NCBI GenBank assembly: GCA_903905585.1
Contig: CAIVHB010000133.1
Location: 1 to 41,231 of the forward strand
Reading direction: 5' to 3'
Length of the DNA: 41,231 nucleotides
Origin: an uncultured Ferrovum sp.
GTDB taxonomy: Bacteria; Pseudomonadota; Gammaproteobacteria; Burkholderiales; Ferrovaceae
The first letter of the stretch is position 1; every line of letters starts with the position of its first letter. Position numbers and translations under genes: made by a program. Positions 36,919 through 41,231 of this stretch are shown piece by piece. The notes below the pieces were generated by a model that was not told the DNA's origin, did not search any database, and saw only the letters and a list, made by a program, of their open reading frames with translations.

Positions 36919-37878
36919 CTAGACCCCCGTCGGGAATGCTCGAGCCAACAAGACTAAAAAAACAGGAGTGGTGATCGCTGAGAGTACAGTGGTCAATACT
37001 AAGCTTGCCGCTACGGAACCCTCTAATCGCTGATACTGCCTCGCCATAAGATACACATTGACTCCAACAGGAAGTGAGGCAAGGAGCACAACGACTTTGG
37101 TTTCCATCATGGGTAAGCCAAGCAGTGCGGCCAATGCCCACACCACCAAGGGCTGAAGGATTAACTTTAAAGCGACGATTAACGTGCCTTGGCGCCATCC
37201 TGCTTTCACATCGTACTCGGCCAAACCCATCCCCAAAACGATCAATGATAGCGCCGCTGAGGGTTCAGCAACTTGAACCAGGGTATGTTCAAGAACAGGA
37301 GGCAAAACCCAACCGGTTAACCCAAAACAAGCCCCTGTGATAATCCCAATAATGATGGGATTACGAGCAATTGCAAATACGGTAGTACGAAATCCAGCAA
37401 TACTCATCGACCCATGTTTGGACCATTCGATTGAGATAGAGAGCAAGCTCCAAAGCGTGAGCGAATTAAAAACAAGAACAAGCGCAACAGATGGAATAGA
37501 CGCATTACCCAAAGTGGCTTTCGCCAGAGGTATGCCAATTAAGACATTATTGGAAAAGACACCGCCCAACCCTAGAATAGATTTACCGGTTCCATCCAAG
37601 CTAAATAGGGACCCACTGAGAAAATAGCCGAGCAAGAAGGTGAGTAAACATCCACCAAAGAACGCGGCAAGTAGACGGGCATCAACAGGAGGAAGCTTGG
37701 AGAGGTCGCTCATCAAATGAAAAAGCAATGCCGGCATGGCAAGGTTGAATACAAAAGTATTCATTCCATCTGAGACTGACTTGCTCCAACCTGCGCCTTT
37801 GACGAGGCCGTATCCAAGTGCAACCAAAATGAAAAGCGGAACCGCCAGTTCAAACTGGCGAATAAAGAGTTCTAACAA
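36919..37878 (-). CDS. AEC-family (auxin efflux carrier-like) transporter
   Basis: Integral membrane transporter of about 319 residues, matching the family length of roughly 310. Ten or so hydrophobic helices are visible, in two halves split by a hydrophilic loop; conserved stretches include FVFNLAMPALLFHLM near the N-terminus, GVFSNNVLIGIPLAKATLG, and SLPVGVNVYLMARQY near the C-terminus. Family members export small organic acids such as malate, but the substrate is not predictable. The frame is open to 37983, which would overlap sirB2 by over 100 bp; TTG 37878, one base after the sirB2 stop, gives the usual LELFIRQFELAVPLFILVAL start. Confidence 0.9.
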   Translation of the reverse strand: MLELFIRQFELAVPLFILVALGYGLVKGAGWSKSVSDGMNTFVFNLAMPALLFHLMSDLSKLPPVDARLLAAFFGGCLLTFLLGYFLSGSLFSLDGTGKSILGLGGVFSNNVLIGIPLAKATLGNASIPSVALVLVFNSLTLWSLLSISIEWSKHGSMSIAGFRTTVFAIARNPIIIGIITGACFGLTGWVLPPVLEHTLVQVAEPSAALSLIVLGMGLAEYDVKAGWRQGTLIVALKLILQPLVVWALAALLGLPMMETKVVVLLASLPVGVNVYLMARQYQRLEGSVAASLVLTTVLSAITTPVFLVLLARAFPTGV

Positions 37879-37879
37879 G

Positions 37880-38353
37880 TTACTTGTAATCTGATGAGGG
37901 CGGAGCAGGAAGGGTAGCAGCTGGCGCTGCAGGCACTTGGGTAGAAGGGTCTGCTGGAACAGCTCCAGGCGGTGGTGGCGCAATCATTGCGTGATGATAA
38001 GCGACCACAGCAAAAATCATAATGAACACCAACAGTCCTAAGCCCCAAAGCGAAATCCGGCGTGAACGTGGGATCGTGGAATCACGTTTGAAAGCAGGGA
38101 CCCCAAACCCAACAACCACTAACAACAGGATAATCTTTGTCCAAACCCATCCCTGATCCCATTGGCCTGACAAGGTAGCCAAAACAATACCGCACAAGAG
38201 CAACAGCGTATAGGCGACATGGGGGAGTACACGGAAAAACTTGGAGTGCAGTTTTTGATTGTCAGTAGCCAGCCATACCCCTCTAATAATAAAAATAATC
38301 AGACTTAGGGCTGCAAAAGTAACATGCAAATGCTTGATCGCAATGTAAGGCAT
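37880..38353 (-). CDS. SirB2-family membrane protein
   Basis: A 157-residue integral membrane protein of the SirB2 family (old name: invasion gene expression up-regulator). Four helices are visible: KHLHVTFAALSLIIFIIRGV with the signature His residues, then LPHVAYTLLLLCGIVLATLSG, KIILLLVVVGFGVPAF and LGLLVFIMIFAVVAYHHAM. A Pro/Ala-rich tail of about 30 residues follows, longer than usual for the family. Molecular function is not established. First gene of a four-gene minus-strand group. Confidence 0.88.
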   Translation of the reverse strand: MPYIAIKHLHVTFAALSLIIFIIRGVWLATDNQKLHSKFFRVLPHVAYTLLLLCGIVLATLSGQWDQGWVWTKIILLLVVVGFGVPAFKRDSTIPRSRRISLWGLGLLVFIMIFAVVAYHHAMIAPPPPGAVPADPSTQVPAAPAATLPAPPSSDYK

Positions 38354-38383
38354 GGTGTTCGCTTTTTGGAGTTTAAAAAATTT

Positions 38384-38415
38384 AAAGCCCGCAGGGAATA
38401 AACCGAGCGGGCTTT
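38384..38415 (-). terminator. Intrinsic terminator of the HU gene
   Basis: Stem AAAGCCCGC / GCGGGCTTT with a 14-nt loop, followed on the minus strand by AAATTTTTTAAAC. It lies between the HU stop (38462) and the sirB2 start (38353), separating the two transcripts. A second hairpin (GTGCGG / CCGCAC, 38422-38443) precedes it in the HU 3' untranslated region. Confidence 0.75.
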
Positions 38416-38461
38416 ATTATCGTGCGGCAAGGCTTCACCGCACAACAGCTATCTTAGAAAA

Positions 38462-38758
38462 TTATTTCTTTTTCTTAGCATTCTTAATGTTTACAGCATC
38501 TTTGAAACCCTTGCCCGGTTTGAAACGGGGCAATGTTGCAGCAGCGATCTGGATGGTCTCGCCGGTTTGAGGATTACGGCCTTGACGAGCAGCGCGCTTT
38601 GTTGCTTCGAAGCTACCAAAACCAGTCAAAACGACTGACTCGCCTTTGGTAACAGACTTTACGATGGATTCAAGCAGTGCGTCTAAAACGCGACCTGCTG
38701 CGGCATTAGATAGTTCACCTGCGTCGGCAACTACCTTAACGAGATCAGATTTATTCAA
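38462..38758 (-). CDS. HU-family nucleoid DNA-binding protein
   Basis: Dimeric histone-like protein of 98 residues that bends and compacts DNA. It has the HU helix pair (NKSDLVKVVADAGELSNAAA), the VVLTGFGSFEATKRAARQGR strand, the beta-arm with the intercalating Pro in RNPQTGETIQIAA, and GKGFKDAVN at the end of the fold, then a Lys-rich tail (KNAKKKK) longer than in E. coli HU. The start codon is TTG at 38758: MNKSD is the standard HU N-terminus, and GGAGG lies exactly 7 nt upstream, so the start is secure despite the rare codon. Confidence 0.96.
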   Translation of the reverse strand: MNKSDLVKVVADAGELSNAAAGRVLDALLESIVKSVTKGESVVLTGFGSFEATKRAARQGRNPQTGETIQIAAATLPRFKPGKGFKDAVNIKNAKKKK

Positions 38759-38991
38759 CTTACTTCCTCCAAAAAAGAGTGTTCTTTATAACGGGGATCA
38801 CTGAGGATATAGGCATCCTGCATATTGATCTAGGACCACGGGGTATACTCTACGCAAAGAATCGCAAATCATGCAAGAAAATATTGCCATATCCCGCATT
38901 GACACCAGCGTTTTTTTCGAAAACCTATGTGTTACAAGGGTTTGCGGTCATTCAAATTTGTTTCATTCTTTTGTAAATCAAGGAACTTTTT
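38759..38991. promoter_or_regulatory. Divergent intergenic region (HU / DUF1993)
   Basis: The 233-bp gap holds the HU Shine-Dalgarno (GGAGG on the minus strand, 38766-38770) and that of the DUF1993 gene (AAGGA, 38980-38984). TATACT at about 38844 (plus) and TATAAA at about 38785 (minus) are candidate -10 boxes, but their -35 partners are poor. Short frames crossing the gap lack protein character. Confidence 0.4.
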
Positions 38992-39495
38992 ATGTCTATC
39001 TCGATGTACTCAGCAAGTATTCCATCCTTCGTGCGTTTATTAAAAAACATGGATGCCATTCTTGCGAAGGCCGAATCCCATGCAGAAGCGAAAAAATTAG
39101 GCCCTACTGTTCTCACTAGCGACCGTCTTTTTCCGGACATGCTTCCCCTGACCTCTCAAATTTTTATAGCGACGGATATCTGTAAAGGAGCAGCGGCTCG
39201 ATTGACCGGACAAGAAGCCCCCGTATTCGCCGATACCGAAACAACCTTTTCAGAATTACGCGCACGTATTGCTAAAACCCTCACGTATTTGCAAGATTTC
39301 AAAGCAGAACACTTTGATGGCGCTGAAACGCGTCATATCGTTCTTAAATTTGGTCCCAAGAGCTTCGAGTTTAATGGGCATGATTACTTGGTGAATTTTG
39401 TGCTGCCCAATATCTACTTTCATGCCACAACGTGTTACAACATTTTGCGTCACAACGGAGTGGTGTTGGGTAAAGCAGATTTCTTGGGTAGTTAG
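38992..39495 (+). CDS. DUF1993-family protein
   Basis: A 167-residue soluble helical protein of the DUF1993 family, common in proteobacteria and without known activity. Family blocks: SMYSASIPSFVRLLKNMDAI at the start, LFPDMLPLTSQIFIATD, LTGQEAPVFADTETTFSELR, and the C-terminal LPNIYFHATTCYNILRHNGV. His, Asp and Cys in the last block recall the DinB-like four-helix fold, but no full metal triad can be assigned. AAGGA lies 7 nt before the ATG. It is a single-gene unit ending in a strong terminator. Confidence 0.9.
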   Translation: MSISMYSASIPSFVRLLKNMDAILAKAESHAEAKKLGPTVLTSDRLFPDMLPLTSQIFIATDICKGAAARLTGQEAPVFADTETTFSELRARIAKTLTYLQDFKAEHFDGAETRHIVLKFGPKSFEFNGHDYLVNFVLPNIYFHATTCYNILRHNGVVLGKADFLGS

Positions 39496-39505
39496 GATCT
39501 GTCGT

Positions 39506-39549
39506 ACTGATCAAAAAAAGCGGGCTTGAGCCCGCTTTTTTTGATCAGT
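39506..39549. terminator. Strong bidirectional terminator
   Basis: A 44-nt element with two perfect 21-nt arms and a 2-nt spacer: each strand reads ACTGATCAAAAAAAGCGGGC, a short loop, then GCCCGC followed by seven T residues. It lies between the convergent DUF1993 and RidA-family genes and should stop transcription from both sides. Confidence 0.9.
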
Positions 39550-39569
39550 AAAGCCTTAACCTGAATGAA

Positions 39570-39956
39570 TTACTGCTTCTTCACGGTCACTTCGATTTCA
39601 ATTTTCATGCGGGTATCTACCATTCCAACTACCATCGCAGTGCAAGCGGGACGGGCTTTTCCGAGGTACTCTCCGAAAATGGGAGCCAGTTTTTCAAAGA
39701 GGCTAGCCTCACTCATCAAATAGGTCACACGCACAACGTCATCTAAACTAGAACCCGCTTGTGCCAATGCAGATTGAATATTTTTGAAACACTGGTGGGT
39801 TTGCTCGGCTGCATCATCGCTCACGGTCATCGTGGTGTAGTCAAAACCACTGGTACCCGAAACAAAAATCCAGTCACCCTCTACCACCATCCTTGAGTAC
39901 CCCGCTATTTTTTCAAAGCTGGAACCAGAAGAAATACGAATACGTGAATCAGACAT
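39570..39956 (-). CDS. RidA/YjgF-family protein
   Basis: A trimeric Rid-superfamily protein of about 128 residues. Features: GDWIFVSGTSGFDYTTMTVS, QTHQCFKNIQSALAQAGSSL, VRVTYLMSEASLFEKLAPIF and the C-terminal MKIEIEVTVKK. True RidA imine/enamine deaminases have an essential Arg two residues before a Cys (ARSC in E. coli). Here the stretch reads KARPACTAMVVG, so the Arg is shifted by one residue and the following segment is two residues longer; deaminase activity cannot be assumed. ATG 39956 fits homologues, but GAGG is better spaced for TTG 39962, two codons upstream. It follows the GMC oxidoreductase gene on the same strand. Confidence 0.9.
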   Translation of the reverse strand: MSDSRIRISSGSSFEKIAGYSRMVVEGDWIFVSGTSGFDYTTMTVSDDAAEQTHQCFKNIQSALAQAGSSLDDVVRVTYLMSEASLFEKLAPIFGEYLGKARPACTAMVVGMVDTRMKIEIEVTVKKQ

Positions 39957-40013
39957 GATCAAATCAGTCCTCTATAAATTGAAATAAAGTGGGGCAGGTT
40001 AGCACAAGAATGA

Positions 40014-41231
40014 TCAGGATCGGGCAGCATCTCGTAAGATCCATTCAGCGGCTTTTTCTGCGATCATCAACACTGGCGCATTGGTATTGCCACTGGTAAT
40101 GGTGGGCATGATGCTGGCATCAACGACTCTTAAGTTTCGGATTCCTACTACCTTGAGTTCAGAATCTACGACGCGGCTTGCATCGCCTCTTGCGCCCATC
40201 TTGCAAGTCCCTACAGGGTGAAAAATAGTCGTACCTATTTGCCCTGCAGCATCGATGAGTTGCTCTTCTGTTTGAAAACCTATTCCAGGTTTAATTTCTT
40301 TTGGTGAAAAAGGCTGAAGGGCAGCTTGACGCACAATTCCTCTCGTAACATTCAGAGCTCGAGCGGCTGTTTTGCGATCGGCATCGGTTGATAGGTAGTT
40401 CGGTTGAATGGCGGGTGCAGCGCCAAATTCAGCTGATTGAAGATGCACTGAACCTCGAGAACTTGGATTTAAGTGACAAACGCTTGCCGTAAAGGCATTG
40501 AAAGGATGGAGCGGCTGGCCAAAAGCCTCGAGTGATAAAGGTTGAACGTGATATTCCAAATCTGGCCAGGCTTCGTCAGGACTTGAACGCGTAAACACAC
40601 CTAACTGTGAGGGGGCCATACTCATCGGGCCAGTCCGCATGAGTGCATATTCTAAAAGGATGGCGAGTTTACCCAGCTTGGTTGAAGCCCGTGTATTTAA
40701 AGTGGGCAGCTTTTGCAGCGCGAACACCATACGAAGTTGAAGGTGATCCTGCAGGTTCTCACCCACTCCAGCAAGCTCTTTCACGACAGGGATCTGCAAG
40801 CGCTCTAAATGATCTTTTTGACCCACACCTGAGAGCTCGAGAAGAGCAGGGGAGCCAATCGCACCCGAACATAAAATCACTTCTTTATTTGCTTTAACCT
40901 CGAACAGAACGGGTTTACCCGATTGCGTGACTACAACCTGAATACCCTCACATTTCGTACTTTCTTCGGAACCGGACTCTGAAGAACTAAATAGACATTT
41001 CTGGGCTTGGGAGTGTGTCCAAATCGAGAGATTTCGGCGTTCCCAAATGGGTTTTAGAAATGCTTGTGAGGCATTCCACCGAAAGCCACCTTTTTGATTG
41101 ACTTCGAAATAACCCACCCCTTCATTCGTTCCCCGATTGAAATCAGGGTTAGGAGGTATTCCTGATTGTTGGGCAGCTTCAGAAAATCGTTCGAGCACTT
41201 CCCAGTTTAGTCGTTGTTTTTCAATCCGCCA
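40014..41231 (-). CDS. GMC-family FAD oxidoreductase (choline dehydrogenase-like), C-terminal part
   Basis: Flavin-dependent alcohol dehydrogenase/oxidase. The frame is open to the right edge, so the N-terminal FAD-binding GxGxxG region lies outside. Visible marks: NPDFNRGTNEGVGYFEVNQ, VILCSGAIGSPALLELSGVG (the second GMC signature), GENLQDHLQLRM, the catalytic His in IFHPVGTCKMGA, and the C-terminal ADASIMPT-type motif (VVDASIMPTITSGNTNAPVL) followed by MIAEKAAEWIL. About 405 residues are seen of an expected 530-560. The pattern fits the BetA/AlkJ group; AlkJ-like alcohol oxidation is as likely as choline oxidation, and no bet genes are adjacent. Confidence 0.93.
   Translation of the reverse strand, partial: WRIEKQRLNWEVLERFSEAAQQSGIPPNPDFNRGTNEGVGYFEVNQKGGFRWNASQAFLKPIWERRNLSIWTHSQAQKCLFSSSESGSEESTKCEGIQVVVTQSGKPVLFEVKANKEVILCSGAIGSPALLELSGVGQKDHLERLQIPVVKELAGVGENLQDHLQLRMVFALQKLPTLNTRASTKLGKLAILLEYALMRTGPMSMAPSQLGVFTRSSPDEAWPDLEYHVQPLSLEAFGQPLHPFNAFTASVCHLNPSSRGSVHLQSAEFGAAPAIQPNYLSTDADRKTAARALNVTRGIVRQAALQPFSPKEIKPGIGFQTEEQLIDAAGQIGTTIFHPVGTCKMGARGDASRVVDSELKVVGIRNLRVVDASIMPTITSGNTNAPVLMIAEKAAEWILRDAARS

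Noticed and set aside
37879-37983. N-terminal extension of the AEC transporter
   Set aside because: It overlaps the sirB2 coding region in another frame, and the family N-terminus begins at the TTG at 37878.
38779-38976. Open frame of 65 codons in the HU/DUF1993 gap
   Set aside because: No Shine-Dalgarno, covers the expected HU promoter, and its composition does not look like a protein.
38871-39119. 82-residue open frame overlapping the DUF1993 start
   Set aside because: Out of frame with a well-supported gene that has its own AAGGA site.
1-41231. Mobile elements, CRISPR arrays, tRNA or rRNA genes, defence island
   Set aside because: No transposase, integrase, regularly spaced repeats or recognisable RNA gene; the SNF2 ATPase alone, among housekeeping genes, is not enough to call a defence system.

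Overview
The window reads as chromosomal DNA of a Gram-negative proteobacterium of medium G+C, most likely a betaproteobacterium of the Burkholderiales type. This rests on a Mux/Mdt-type RND operon, an orphan MlaF-like ATPase, EttA, SirB2, HU and the overall protein flavour. The placement is inference; there is no rRNA here to anchor it. Genes are densely packed with many 4-bp stop/start overlaps. I saw no tRNA, insertion sequence, phage gene or CRISPR array.

Layout. 1-2818 (+): two tandem M13 metallopeptidases, the first cut by the window edge. 2860-10068 (-): a chemosensory operon transcribed MCP, CheA, CheW, CheB, CheR, then a response regulator fused to a class III adenylate cyclase. 10127-13658 (-): mtnA, a GlcD/D2HGDH-type FAD oxidoreductase and nudC. 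13754-14923 (+): a second MCP sharing the membrane module of the first. 15009-17674 (-): glutamine-dependent NAD synthetase and a LuxR-type regulator with a degenerate receiver. 17778-26588 (-): a tripartite RND efflux operon (MFP, two RND pumps, outer-membrane factor) in muxABC-opmB order. 26730-27548 (-): an MlaF-like ATPase. 27683-31855 (+): a 1390-residue SNF2-family ATPase. 31928-33592 (-): EttA. 33873-35627 (+): two small envelope proteins sharing a Cys/Tyr tail, then beta-carbonic anhydrase. 35650-38353 (-): SirB2, an AEC transporter, a second CheR and a small membrane protein. 38462-38758 (-): HU. 38992-39495 (+): a DUF1993 protein. 39570-41231 (-): a RidA-family protein and the C-terminal part of a GMC oxidoreductase.

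How the parts fit. The chemosensory operon has every core component (receptor, kinase, coupling protein, methylesterase, methyltransferase), but no CheY, CheZ or flagellar/pilus gene is visible. Its only candidate output is the REC-adenylate cyclase, so the likely job is control of cAMP rather than direct motor control. The receptors at 8935-10068 and 13754-14923 have almost identical N-terminal two-helix membrane modules with no periplasmic ligand domain, but unrelated signalling hairpins; a second CheR lies at 36078-36914. Together these form the most interesting theme of the window. The rest is mostly housekeeping metabolism, envelope functions and efflux.
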